Notes: generated from the sequence alone by a model not told the origin. Numbered from the stretch's first letter, positions 8,771 through 17,984 are shown. The stretch: DNA of 61,690 nt from an uncultured Oscillospiraceae bacterium (GCA_900549775.1 URPR01000007.1:1-61690), one strand, 5' to 3'. Translations and numbers: made by a program.

Positions 8771-8866
8771 GGCGCGGCTGAGGCGAAAAATTTTTTTCGC
8801 CTCAGCCGGCAGGTTAAGACTTTAACCTACCGGCTGAAAATATATAAATATATTTTCAGCCGCGCC
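8771..8866. repeat. Four-way-junction palindrome, copy 1
   Basis: A GC-rich closing stem, GGCGCGG (8771-8777) with CCGCGCC (8860-8866), encloses three hairpins laid end to end with no unpaired linker. Arm 1 (8778-8805) has 13 bp and loop TT. Arm 2 (8806-8833) has 12 bp with one mismatch (C8810/A8829) and a 4-nt loop. Arm 3 (8834-8859) has 12 bp and loop AA. The arm 2 mismatch is C-A in plus-strand RNA but U-G in minus-strand RNA. No U-run follows, so it is not a plain terminator. It lies between ntpA and ntpB. Two more elements of the same architecture lie at 25389 and 27543. Confidence 0.93.
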
Positions 8867-8894
8867 TTAGCACAGAAGGAGTGTGGTTAATCTC

Positions 8895-10301
8895 ATGATT
8901 ATTGACTATTTAGGCGTAAAAGAAATCAACGGCTCTTTGATAGTGATTGACGGTGTTGAAAATGTTTCTTTTGAAGAAGTTGTAGATATACGCCTTGAAA
9001 CTGGTGAAGTTCGGCAAGGTAGAGTCGTTCAAATAGATGGAAAAAGAATAGTTGTGCAAGTTTTTGAAGGTACCAGAAACATTTCACTTGATAACACCAG
9101 AACCAGGCTGACAGGTCGACCCATGGAAATGCCATTATCACCTGAGATACTTGGCAGAGTTTTTGACGGAGCAGGCCGGCCCATAGATGGTCTTGGAGAA
9201 ATTTTCCCAGAAAAGCGGGTTAACATAAATGGAACGCCTATCAACCCTGTTTCAAGGGAATACCCCAGAAACTATATAAACACCGGCATTTCCTCCATAG
9301 ATGTTTTAACAACCCTCATCAGAGGACAAAAACTTCCTATATTTTCAGGTTCCGGAATGAAACACAACGAACTGGCAATCCAAATAGCACGACAAGCGAA
9401 AATCTCCGGAGCCGATAAAAATAATTTCGCTATAGTTTTCGCTGCCATGGGTGTAAAAAACGATGTTGCCAATTATTTTAAGAAAAGTTTTGAGGAATCT
9501 GGTGTATTAGAACGAGTAGTCATGTTTTTAAACCTTTCAAATGATCCCGTCATTGAGCGAACCTTAACGCCCAGATGTGCTCTAACCACCGCCGAATACC
9601 TCGCTTTTGAGCTGGATATGCATATCCTTGTGATAATGACAGATATGACATCTTACGCTGAAGCTTTGCGTGAATTCAGCTCATCTAAAGGTGAAATACC
9701 TGGCAGAAAAGGGTATCCTGGTTATTTATATTCCGACTTAGCTTCTCTGTACGAAAGAGCCGGAATGATAAAAGGTAAGCCGGGTTCAGTAACTCAAATA
9801 CCGATTCTTACAATGCCAAACGACGATATTACTCACCCTGTACCTGATTTGACAGGATATATCACCGAAGGGCAAATAGTCCTTGACCGCGCTCTTGAGT
9901 CTTCCGGAATCTACCCTCCTGTGTCCATTTTACCGTCCCTTTCACGTTTGATGAAAGATGGCATAGGTGAAGGCTTTACTAGAGAAGACCATTCTGCTTT
10001 GGCTAACCAGCTATTCGCTTGCTATGCTAAGGTCATGGAGGCTAGATCACTCGCCTCTGTTATTGGTGAAGATGAACTTTCTCCAGAATATAAAAAAATC
10101 ATGGAATTCGGTAAAGCTTTTGAGTCTAAGTTTTTAAACCAGGGCATAAATGAAGACAGGACTATCAAGCAAAGTTTAGATTTAGGTTGGCAGCTTTTAT
10201 CTAAATTGTCTAAAGAGGAACTCGATCGTATAGATCAAAAAATCCTCGATAAATATTATCACGAGCAAAGCGATGCAGAACAAGAAAAATCTAAAAAATA
10301 A
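8895..10301 (+). CDS. ntpB: V-type ATPase regulatory subunit B
   Basis: 468 residues. It has the family's non-catalytic nucleotide site, with FSGSGMKHNELA in place of a true P-loop, and conserved blocks PVSREYPRNYINTGISSID, MTDMTSYAEALREFS, GRKGYPGYLYSDLASLYERAG and PSLSRLMKDGIGEG. The ATG at 8895 is 13 bases from AGGAG, and a GTG at 8883 is too close to it, so the ATG is preferred. It alternates with subunit A in the head. Confidence 0.96.
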   Translation: MIIDYLGVKEINGSLIVIDGVENVSFEEVVDIRLETGEVRQGRVVQIDGKRIVVQVFEGTRNISLDNTRTRLTGRPMEMPLSPEILGRVFDGAGRPIDGLGEIFPEKRVNINGTPINPVSREYPRNYINTGISSIDVLTTLIRGQKLPIFSGSGMKHNELAIQIARQAKISGADKNNFAIVFAAMGVKNDVANYFKKSFEESGVLERVVMFLNLSNDPVIERTLTPRCALTTAEYLAFELDMHILVIMTDMTSYAEALREFSSSKGEIPGRKGYPGYLYSDLASLYERAGMIKGKPGSVTQIPILTMPNDDITHPVPDLTGYITEGQIVLDRALESSGIYPPVSILPSLSRLMKDGIGEGFTREDHSALANQLFACYAKVMEARSLASVIGEDELSPEYKKIMEFGKAFESKFLNQGINEDRTIKQSLDLGWQLLSKLSKEELDRIDQKILDKYYHEQSDAEQEKSKK

Positions 10302-10352
10302 CAGTTTTAAAGAACTTAAATTTGATATTAATGCTGAATTCGAGGTGAAAAA

Positions 10353-10982
10353 ATGAGTACACCTGTAGTCCCTACAAAAGGTAATTTAATATCTTTAAAA
10401 AAGTCATACGAGCTTTCTAAAGTTGGCTTTGAGCTGATGGATAAAAAACGAAATATCCTGATTAAGGAGCTTATGGCACTTATAAAAAAGGCCAGCGAAG
10501 TCCAAAACAAAATAGATTTTACCTACAACCAAGCGTACAAGGCTTTACAAAAAGCGAATATCACTCTCGGTATTTGCAAAGAAATCTCCGAAACCGTTCC
10601 TATAGACAACAGCTTAAAAGTATCTTACCGAAGCGTTATGGGCGTGGAAATTCCTATTGTTTCTATCGACGAAACTCAAAAAGTCGATTTCCCTTTCGGC
10701 ATATATACTTCCGACTCTATGCTCGATGAAGCTTATAATAAATTTATTGAAGTAAAAAAACTTAACGCAAATTTGTCCGAAATAGAAAATAGCATTTACA
10801 GGTTAGCCGATACCATCAGTAAAACGCAGAAAAGAGCTAACTCACTTAAAAATATAGTAATACCTAATTTTCAGCGAAATATCAAGTATATAAGCGATGC
10901 ACTCGACGAAAAAGACCGTGAAGATTTCTCGAGATTGAAAGTTATAAAAAAAATAAAAGAAAATAAATTAAATACTCAATAG
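10353..10982 (+). CDS. ntpD: V-type ATPase central rotor subunit D
   Basis: 209 residues. The N-terminal block PTKGNLISLKKSYELSKVGFELMDKKR matches subunit D, and the C-terminal helix carries the family's TQKRANSLKNIVIPNF segment. N- and C-terminal helices form the left-handed coiled coil that turns inside the A3B3 head. GAGGTG precedes the ATG. It is the last gene of the operon and is followed after 6 bases by a strong terminator. Confidence 0.94.
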   Translation: MSTPVVPTKGNLISLKKSYELSKVGFELMDKKRNILIKELMALIKKASEVQNKIDFTYNQAYKALQKANITLGICKEISETVPIDNSLKVSYRSVMGVEIPIVSIDETQKVDFPFGIYTSDSMLDEAYNKFIEVKKLNANLSEIENSIYRLADTISKTQKRANSLKNIVIPNFQRNIKYISDALDEKDREDFSRLKVIKKIKENKLNTQ

Positions 10983-10988
10983 CAATCA

Positions 10989-11026
10989 CGCGCGAACCAG
11001 GATATATCCTGGTTCGCGCGTTTTTT
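10989..11026 (+). terminator. Rho-independent terminator of the V-ATPase operon
   Basis: A perfect 14-bp stem, CGCGCGAACCAGGA (10989-11002) with TCCTGGTTCGCGCG (11007-11020), loop TATA, followed by six T. It directly follows ntpD. Confidence 0.96.
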
Positions 11027-11140
11027 CATGCACTTTACCATTATAGACAAAACCTGCAATCTGATGTAAACTTATAATGAGGTGTGTTATTTTATGTTCA
11101 AATAAAATGTTGATTCTTTGTATAGGAGATTTTTGATTTA

Positions 11141-11749
11141 ATGCGTTTTGATAAACATTTTTTCAAGAAACTACTGTTTGCATTCCTCGGTGTTGCATTC
11201 ATGGGGTTTGGAACAGGCTTTAACGTGAGTACTGGTTTTGGGGCTGACCCTATATCGGTCCTTTTCGATGGGGTAAGCAAATACTTTAACATTTCACTCG
11301 GAACTGCAATAAATATCTTTACAGTGGCATTTTTCATTTTGATGCTGCTTTTCGGTCGCAAGTACATAAATATAGGCACGATATTCGGGACTTTCCTTTT
11401 CGGTCCCTTTTCTGATTTAGCTTTCTATGTATATAAAATATTAAGTTTAAATTTCCCGTTAAGGTTAATCTCTTGCGTTTGTGGGCTTTTAATGCTATAT
11501 TTCGGAATAGCACTTTTCATTACAGCAAACATCGGCCTTGATGCCATAAATGGTGTTATAATGATTTTAAAAGACAAAAGCAAACTGGACTTTCGCGTTA
11601 TTAAAGTATCGACAGACATACTTTCACTATTTATTGGATTCTGCCTCGGCGGATCATTCGGTGTAGTCAGCATCATCTCAGCAGTTGTTGCAGGACCAAT
11701 AATCCAAAAATTTAAAACTGTTTTATCTAAAGAAAGAGAGTGTATTTAA
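11141..11749 (+). CDS. YczE/YitT-type five-helix membrane protein
   Basis: 202 residues with about five hydrophobic helices. The glycine-rich start (GVAFMGFGTGFNVSTGFGADPISVLFDG) and later IGLDAINGVIMIL are typical of the YczE/YyaS/YitT group, whose transport role is not known. AGGAG precedes the ATG. Its stop touches the next start codon (TAAATG), so it is cotranscribed with the exported protein after it. Confidence 0.75.
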   Translation: MRFDKHFFKKLLFAFLGVAFMGFGTGFNVSTGFGADPISVLFDGVSKYFNISLGTAINIFTVAFFILMLLFGRKYINIGTIFGTFLFGPFSDLAFYVYKILSLNFPLRLISCVCGLLMLYFGIALFITANIGLDAINGVIMILKDKSKLDFRVIKVSTDILSLFIGFCLGGSFGVVSIISAVVAGPIIQKFKTVLSKERECI

Positions 11750-12571
11750 ATGAAAAAATTTTTATCCTTATTATTTACTTTCACCATTCTGGCAAATTTT
11801 AACCTTGCCTTTGCTCTAAGCCCAGAAAGAACACAGACCGTTGAATATATGGACACAATGGCCAATATACCGTGGAAATCTGAATCTAACATTGAAAATG
11901 ACAAAAAACAATATGGTGTAACTTACCAAAAAGGTAACGTTTACTATGGTATTCCTTATTCTCAAAATTTCAGAGTTACTGATCTTTTAACTTTCTTACT
12001 TCTCATGAGGGGCGATTCTTACATAGGCAGACCTACCGGTAGTCATGTTTTCATTCACGGTTCTGACTGCTCCAGCGCTGTGTCTATGTCCTGGCAACAG
12101 CTAAACCCAAGCATACCGTTTTTGAGCACGTACCATATGATACCCTCACAGGAAAACGAATTTATCGTAAAAGTTGGAGATTATGAAGTTCCAAATAGCA
12201 GCAAAACTACAATCGAAGTCATTGACGCAAACAGCAAAGAAAAAATGATGGAAGCTTATTCTCTGTTACAGCCTGGGGATGCCATCGTTACAAGAAGCTC
12301 AAAAAGCGGTCAAGTAGTTTTGGTTAAAGAAAATGATGTAGAAAATTCTCAGGTTACAGTCATAGAACAATGTGGCGTAGATGAAAACGGCATATTGCTG
12401 GGCAAGGACGGCAGAAGCTCTTGGAGGGATTCTAGCATTAAGTCATACGATGAACTATACGGTAAAAATTATATTCCTATCTCCACACCGGTCTTAATCG
12501 CCTCTGACAAAAATAGCAGTACAGATGCTGTCGATGCTTCACTTAACTCTGGCAGCAGTTTAGCCGCTTAA
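11750..12571 (+). CDS. Exported NlpC/P60-like cysteine hydrolase, possibly inactive
   Basis: 273 residues. The signal peptide MKKFLSLLFTFTILANFNLAFA ends at about residue 22. The mature part has IPYSQNF, then HGSDCSSAVSMSW, where the Cys matches the nucleophile of NlpC/P60 peptidoglycan hydrolases, then LQPGDAIV and EQCG. The motif normally reading G-H-x-x-L-V reads GQVVLVKEN, so the catalytic His appears to be Gln. The C-terminal YDELYGKNYIPI block is common in clostridial relatives. It would act outside the membrane on wall peptides, or bind them if inactive. Confidence 0.65.
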   Translation: MKKFLSLLFTFTILANFNLAFALSPERTQTVEYMDTMANIPWKSESNIENDKKQYGVTYQKGNVYYGIPYSQNFRVTDLLTFLLLMRGDSYIGRPTGSHVFIHGSDCSSAVSMSWQQLNPSIPFLSTYHMIPSQENEFIVKVGDYEVPNSSKTTIEVIDANSKEKMMEAYSLLQPGDAIVTRSSKSGQVVLVKENDVENSQVTVIEQCGVDENGILLGKDGRSSWRDSSIKSYDELYGKNYIPISTPVLIASDKNSSTDAVDASLNSGSSLAA

Positions 12572-12611
12572 TAGCTAGCTCAAAATTATCTTTTATTCTG
12601 GAGGAAATTGT

Positions 12612-13325
12612 ATGGTTAAGTTGCCCACACCGCATATAGAAGCCACCCTCGGTGAAATAGAAAAAACTGTCATTATGCCTGGTGACCCATTGAGAGCTAA
12701 GTTTATTGCCGACAACTTTTTAGAAAACGTCAAATGCTTTAACACTGTGAGGAACATTTTAGGCTTTACCGGAACTTACAATGGAAAAGCCGTTTCGGTT
12801 ATGGCTTCCGGTATGGGCATGCCCTCCATGGGCATTTACTCCTACGAGCTTTTCAATTTTTATAATGTTGAAAATATCATTCGTATTGGCACTGCAGGCG
12901 CGCTGCATGATGGCATTAAATTAATGGATTTGGTTTTGGCAGCAGGCGCTTGTACAGATTCAAACTACGCACAACAATTTAGCTTAAATGGTTCATTTGC
13001 TCCCATTGCCAGCTTTAGTTTGCTGCAAAAAGCCTTTCAGATAGCTTCAGAAAACAAACTTAATGTAAAAGTCGGAAATGTTTTATCTACAGATGTATTT
13101 TATCACGATAACCAGCAAGCTATGCTTTCGTGGAAAAAAATGGGCGTTCTGGCTGTAGAGATGGAAGCGGCAGCTTTGTATATGAACGCCGCAAGGTCTC
13201 ACAAAAATGCACTGTGTCTATTGACGATTTCCGACCTCATACTTAAAGATAATGAGTCACTAACCGCGAAAGAACGCCAAGAGAGTCTTGTACAAATGAT
13301 AAAATTATCTTTAGAATTAGCTTAA
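12612..13325 (+). CDS. deoD: Purine-nucleoside phosphorylase, DeoD type
   Basis: 237 residues, the standard hexameric PNP length. It cleaves purine (deoxy)nucleosides with phosphate. Visible blocks: TPHIEA near the start, MPGDPLRAK (phosphate site), GTAGAL, VEMEAAALY (nucleoside/ribose site) and LLTISDLI with the catalytic Asp. GGAGG precedes the ATG. It opens the nucleoside uptake and breakdown cluster. Confidence 0.96.
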   Translation: MVKLPTPHIEATLGEIEKTVIMPGDPLRAKFIADNFLENVKCFNTVRNILGFTGTYNGKAVSVMASGMGMPSMGIYSYELFNFYNVENIIRIGTAGALHDGIKLMDLVLAAGACTDSNYAQQFSLNGSFAPIASFSLLQKAFQIASENKLNVKVGNVLSTDVFYHDNQQAMLSWKKMGVLAVEMEAAALYMNAARSHKNALCLLTISDLILKDNESLTAKERQESLVQMIKLSLELA

Positions 13326-13350
13326 ATCCAATACCTTTAGGGAGGAATTT

Positions 13351-14421
13351 GTGAAAAAATATATTTACATTGTTACGACCTTAATTTTCATTTTGTCTTT
13401 TACCGCTTGTTCTTGGACAAGCCCTGAAAATATAAAAAATGATGGTGTTTTTAAAATCGCCATGGCTCCAGACGTTGGAGGCATAAACGATCAGTCCTTT
13501 AACCAATCTGCATGGGAAGGTTTGAAAAAGTTTAGCAAAGAGTCGGGTGCAAATATTTCCTATGTCGAGTCCAGGCAGGCTTCAGATTTTACACAAAATT
13601 TAGATAAACTTTCAGACGGTGACTACGACCTGATATTCGCTGTAGGCTTCTCTATGGCGGATGCGCTTCTGGACACCGCTACATTAAATTTAGACAAAAA
13701 CTATGCCATGGTCGATTTTTCCTACGGAAAAGATACCCCAAACAACGTAACCTGCATCATGTTTAAGGCCGAAGAAGCTGGATTTTTAGTGGGTTATATA
13801 GCAGGTCGTTTTTCTAAAACTAAGCATGTCGGCTTTGTCGGTGGAATGCACGGATATATCATTGACCAGTTCGAGTATGGCTTCAAGGCCGGTGTACTGT
13901 TTGCCGCGAAAGAAAAAAAACAAGATGTCATTGTAGATGTTCAATACGCTCAAAGCTTTACGGATGCAGCAAAGGGCAAGGCTATAGCTACAAAAATGTA
14001 CAATGACGGTTGCGACATAATATTCCATGCGTCCGGCGGCGTAGCTTACGGCATAGTGGAAGTAGCCAAAGAAAAAGGCAAATATGTCATAGGTGTGGAT
14101 CGAGATCAGTCTTACCTTGCACCGGACAACTTCTTGACGTCCGCTTTAAAAAACGTGGGTACCGCAGTTGAAATTACGTCTCGGAAAATTATGAACGGAG
14201 AGAAACTGGGTGGCACAACCCAAGTGTACGGCGTAAAAAACGGTTGCTTGGGCATTCCGGAAAGAGCCCATTTCCTTGATAAAAAAATATACGATGATAC
14301 GTTAGACTTACTCTCACATATTGAAGATGGTAAGCTTCATATAGGAAATGTCACCTTAACTATTCCCGACAGTGTCCAAACTTACGAAAAGTTTGCAACC
14401 GATTTAAAGCAAAACTTTTAA
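13351..14421 (+). CDS. bmpA: BmpA/PnrA-family nucleoside-binding lipoprotein
   Basis: 356 residues, GTG start with GGGAGG upstream. The signal peptide ends in a lipobox, S-F-T-A-C with Cys20, so it is anchored to the outer face of the membrane. The mature protein has the family's D-x-GGINDQSFNQSAWEGL, the GFVGGMHG hinge and HASGGVAYG segments, and ends with a C-terminal DSVQTYEKF. It captures nucleosides for the ABC importer encoded next. One operon with deoD and the three transporter genes. Confidence 0.93.
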   Translation: MKKYIYIVTTLIFILSFTACSWTSPENIKNDGVFKIAMAPDVGGINDQSFNQSAWEGLKKFSKESGANISYVESRQASDFTQNLDKLSDGDYDLIFAVGFSMADALLDTATLNLDKNYAMVDFSYGKDTPNNVTCIMFKAEEAGFLVGYIAGRFSKTKHVGFVGGMHGYIIDQFEYGFKAGVLFAAKEKKQDVIVDVQYAQSFTDAAKGKAIATKMYNDGCDIIFHASGGVAYGIVEVAKEKGKYVIGVDRDQSYLAPDNFLTSALKNVGTAVEITSRKIMNGEKLGGTTQVYGVKNGCLGIPERAHFLDKKIYDDTLDLLSHIEDGKLHIGNVTLTIPDSVQTYEKFATDLKQNF

Positions 14422-14448
14422 CATACGTCATTTAAAGGAGGGTTATTT

Positions 14449-15999
14449 TTGAAAACCATCTATACAGATCTTGCCATACAAATGAAAAACATATGTAAAA
14501 ATTTTGGTCCAATAAAAGCTTTGCAAAATGTTAACTTAAGCATAAAAAGAGGCAGTATCCATGCGCTTTTAGGCGAAAACGGTGCTGGGAAAACGACCCT
14601 TATGAACATCTTGTATGGCCTTTACAGCGCTGACTGCGGCGAAATATACATAAATGGCAAAAAAGTAGACATCAAAAACCCTTCTACTGCGATAGAAAAC
14701 GGCATAGGAATGGTACATCAACACTTTAAGCTTGTAGAAAAATTTACAGCAGCTGAAAACATTATGCTCGGCAAGGAAATCACAAATAAATTTGGCATTT
14801 TAGACGTTAATAAATTCAGAGATTCTATTTCTAAGATAATGAACCAATATGGCATAAAAGTGGATCTGGATGCCAAAATTGAAAACCTTTCTGTGGGTAT
14901 GCAGCAACGTGTGGAAATTTTAAAAACCTTGTACCGCGGAGCTGATATACTCATCTTAGATGAACCAACAGCTGTTTTGACTCCTCAGGAAACTGAAGAA
15001 TTGGTGAAAACATTACGAGACCTCGCAAGTGCCGGAAAAACTGTCTTAATTATTACTCACAAGCTTAAAGAAATTAAAGCGTCTTCCGATTTCTGTACGA
15101 TTATCCGAAAAGGCGTTTGCATAGACACTGTTGATGTTAAGGGTTCTAGCGAAATTGAACTGGCAGAAAAAATGGTCGGGAGAAACGTTAACTTAGTAAT
15201 AGAAAAAAGTAAAGCTAATTTCGGTAAAATTATTTTTTCAATTGACGGCCTCAACGTGCTAAAAGAAAACTCTAAAAGCTTGAAAGCTTTGAAAAACGTA
15301 TCATTAAATATACGACAGGGTGAAATTTTAGGTATAGCAGGAGTTGACGGCAACGGCCAAAAAGAACTAGTCAATGCCATAACCGGCCTGTGTAAAGTAC
15401 AAAGCGGCACTATCAAAATTAATGGCAAAGAAATTCAAAATAAGAAAATTAAAGATATTATAAAAAGTAAAGTTTCCATTATACAAGAAGATAGGCTAAA
15501 AAACGCAGTAATCTTGGATTTATCTGTAGCGGAAAATTCCGTACTGGAAAAATTCAGCGATCAACCTTTTTCAGAAAAAGGCATATTAAAGGAAAAAGAA
15601 ATAAATAAATTTACAGATAAAATCATCCGTGAATATAATGTTTCTCCCGCAGGGTGCGGCAAAAGCGTTATAAAAAACCTTTCCGGCGGAAACCAGCAAA
15701 AAATAGTCATAGCTAGAGAAATAGCAAATAACCCTGACCTTTTGATCGCTGTTCAACCTACCAGAGGCCTTGACATAGGCGCTATAGAATATGTACATAA
15801 GATTTTAATAGAACAGAGAGATAAAGGCAAAGCCATTTTATTGATCTCTCAAGAATTTGACGAGATAATGAACCTTTCCGATACCATATCGGTGTTGTAT
15901 AACGGCGAAATTGTCGGAACATTCTCGAAAGAAAACGCAGATGAAAATGAAATTGGATTACTCATGGCGGGAGGTAGCAACAATGGAAAAATTCATTAA
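14449..15999 (+). CDS. Nucleoside ABC importer, double ATPase subunit (NupO/NupA type)
   Basis: 516 residues with two ABC domains (about 10-240 and 265-505), the layout of simple-sugar/nucleoside importers. Domain 1 has Walker A GENGAGKTT, signature LSVGMQQRVEI and Walker B ILILDEPTAVLTP. Domain 2 has a weak Walker A (GVDGNGQKEL), signature LSGGNQQKIV and LLIAVQPTRGLDIGA in place of a standard Walker B, as in relatives. It starts with TTG 14449 after GGAGGG. Its 3' end overlaps the next gene by 17 bases. Confidence 0.93.
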   Translation: MKTIYTDLAIQMKNICKNFGPIKALQNVNLSIKRGSIHALLGENGAGKTTLMNILYGLYSADCGEIYINGKKVDIKNPSTAIENGIGMVHQHFKLVEKFTAAENIMLGKEITNKFGILDVNKFRDSISKIMNQYGIKVDLDAKIENLSVGMQQRVEILKTLYRGADILILDEPTAVLTPQETEELVKTLRDLASAGKTVLIITHKLKEIKASSDFCTIIRKGVCIDTVDVKGSSEIELAEKMVGRNVNLVIEKSKANFGKIIFSIDGLNVLKENSKSLKALKNVSLNIRQGEILGIAGVDGNGQKELVNAITGLCKVQSGTIKINGKEIQNKKIKDIIKSKVSIIQEDRLKNAVILDLSVAENSVLEKFSDQPFSEKGILKEKEINKFTDKIIREYNVSPAGCGKSVIKNLSGGNQQKIVIAREIANNPDLLIAVQPTRGLDIGAIEYVHKILIEQRDKGKAILLISQEFDEIMNLSDTISVLYNGEIVGTFSKENADENEIGLLMAGGSNNGKIH

Positions 16000-17110
16000 G
16001 TTTTTAAAAAGACCTATCACCTCTACCATATTGGCTATATTGTGCGGATTCATCGTATCTGGCATCATTTTGGCTTTGGTCGGGTACAATCCGGTAAGCG
16101 CTTTTGTCTCCTTATTGAATGGCATATTCTCTAGACCAAAATATATATTTAAAGTCATAGAAAGAAGTACCCCCATCATCTTGACCGGCATCAGTGTAGC
16201 ATTTTCATTTAAAGCCGGACTTTTCAACATAGGCGCAGAGGGTCAGTATATACTAGGCAGCATCGCTGCTACCATTGTGGGCATTAGCTTTAACCTTCAC
16301 CCTCTTTTTCAAGTACCACTTGTGATTTTTTCCGGCGTTCTTGCCGGAGCTATTTGGGGTGTAATAACAGGGTTTTTAAAAGCAAAATTCGGCATTCACG
16401 AGGTTATACTTGGTATCATGCTGAACTGGATAGCTTTTCATCTATGTAACTTTATCGTAAACCACAACTTATATCACAAGCCAAACTCGTCTAGAACGTA
16501 TTCCATCAACAGTTCTGGGTTCACAATGATTTTAAACACTTGGAAAAGGTCAAAGGATGGAATTGAAGCATTAAGAAAAAACAAGCTGTTATCTGATATA
16601 TTGCTGAAGACTGACTTAAATGTTGGGTTTATTGTAGCCGTTTTAGTAGCAGTAGTCGTATGGTTTATATTAAAAAAAACAACCCTTGGCTTCGCTGTGA
16701 GAGCTGTCGGGCTTAACCCTTCCGCTGCCAAAATAGCCGGCATTGGCATAAAAAGAAATATCACTTCTACCCTAGCCATTTCCGGAGCAATCTCAGGGCT
16801 TGCTGCGGCTTTAGTTATAACAGGAACGTCGCCTCACGCGTTATATCAGCTGGCAATGTTCGAAAACATAGGATTTAATGGTCTGTCAGTAGCTTTAATA
16901 GCCAATAGCTCTCCAATAGGATGTGTTTTCTCCGGGTTGTTTTTTAGCGGGTTGATATATGGAGGGAACAGTATTCAGTCTGACTTAAACATACCATCTG
17001 AAATAATCAGCATAACTATAGGCTCTGTGCTGTTTTTCGTTGCACTAACGAAATGTCTACCCATGCTAATTGGTAAATTCTCTAAACGAGGTGAAACCCA
17101 TGTCGAATAA
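15983..17110 (+). CDS. Nucleoside ABC importer permease 1 (NupP/NupB type)
   Basis: 375 residues, with the ATG at 15983 chosen because GGGAGG lies about 7 bases before it; longer upstream readings run through the ATPase gene. About ten membrane helices. Family blocks: GLFNIGAEGQYILG, FGIHEVILGIMLNWIAF and AVGLNPSAAKIAGI, the usual ABC coupling region. It pairs with the next gene as a heterodimeric channel. Confidence 0.92.
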   Translation: MEKFIKFLKRPITSTILAILCGFIVSGIILALVGYNPVSAFVSLLNGIFSRPKYIFKVIERSTPIILTGISVAFSFKAGLFNIGAEGQYILGSIAATIVGISFNLHPLFQVPLVIFSGVLAGAIWGVITGFLKAKFGIHEVILGIMLNWIAFHLCNFIVNHNLYHKPNSSRTYSINSSGFTMILNTWKRSKDGIEALRKNKLLSDILLKTDLNVGFIVAVLVAVVVWFILKKTTLGFAVRAVGLNPSAAKIAGIGIKRNITSTLAISGAISGLAAALVITGTSPHALYQLAMFENIGFNGLSVALIANSSPIGCVFSGLFFSGLIYGGNSIQSDLNIPSEIISITIGSVLFFVALTKCLPMLIGKFSKRGETHVE

Positions 17111-17984
17111 TATCTTATCCGTAATCTTGACAACCTTCATGTACTCTACGCCATTGGTTCTAGCCTCTTTGGGCGGAGTAATATCAGAATGCTCAGGTGT
17201 GATAAACATCGGAATAGAAGGTATGATGTCGTTTGGAGCTTTCACCGGTGCTTGCGTGGGTTATTTTTCCGGTAACCCTTGGTTAGGCTTACTCGCAGGC
17301 GGTGGCGCCGGACTCATGATATCTTTTCTTCACGCTATCGCTTCAGTTAGATTTATGGCCGATCAAACCATTTCCGGAATCGCATTAAATTTAATTGGTC
17401 CGGGGTTATCTCTATTCTTATGTAGAATATTCTTCGACGGTCAAACCACAAGTTATTCCGTGGAGCACAAGTTACCTAAATTTTTTTCTACCATCGACAT
17501 TACAACATTGTTAGCTCTAGTCGCGGTGGTAATGGTACATTTTGTATTTTACAAAACCAAATGGGGCTTAAGGTTGCGTGCAGTCGGTGAACACCCCGCC
17601 GCTGCCGACACTCTCGGTGTAAACGTGTATAAAATAAGATATGTTTGTGTGTCTTTGTCAGGTTTTCTATCAGGCCTAGCAGGTGCGTGCATCACTCTTT
17701 CTGTAGTTTCTCAGTTCTCCCCCGCTACCATATGTGGTCAAGGATTCATAGCACTCGCTGCAGTAATTTTCGGTAAATGGACACCGTTTGGCACATATAT
17801 CGCATGCTTGTTGTTTGCCTTCGCTCAAAGCTTAACTGTGCTTTTCGGTGGCTCAAATTTAATACCTTCAGAAATTTTGAATACCATTCCATATATCCTC
17901 ACAATAGTCGTACTGACATTGTTTGTAGGAAAGTCCGTTGCACCAAAGGCGGACGGCACTGCATATAACAAAGAAACCAGATAA
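17100..17984 (+). CDS. Nucleoside ABC importer permease 2 (NupQ/NupC type)
   Basis: 294 residues from the ATG at 17100, preceded by GAGGTG and overlapping the previous stop by 11 bases. About eight membrane helices. Blocks: GVINIGIEGMMSFGAF, ADQTISGIALNL and RAVGEHPAAADTLGVNVYKIRY (coupling region). It completes the importer with the lipoprotein, the ATPase and permease 1. Confidence 0.92.
   Translation: MSNNILSVILTTFMYSTPLVLASLGGVISECSGVINIGIEGMMSFGAFTGACVGYFSGNPWLGLLAGGGAGLMISFLHAIASVRFMADQTISGIALNLIGPGLSLFLCRIFFDGQTTSYSVEHKLPKFFSTIDITTLLALVAVVMVHFVFYKTKWGLRLRAVGEHPAAADTLGVNVYKIRYVCVSLSGFLSGLAGACITLSVVSQFSPATICGQGFIALAAVIFGKWTPFGTYIACLLFAFAQSLTVLFGGSNLIPSEILNTIPYILTIVVLTLFVGKSVAPKADGTAYNKETR

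Noticed and set aside
8771..8866. Element as an ordinary rho-independent terminator in the V-ATPase operon
   Set aside because: No U-tract on the plus strand, three arms instead of one, and it lies between two subunits that are needed in equal number.
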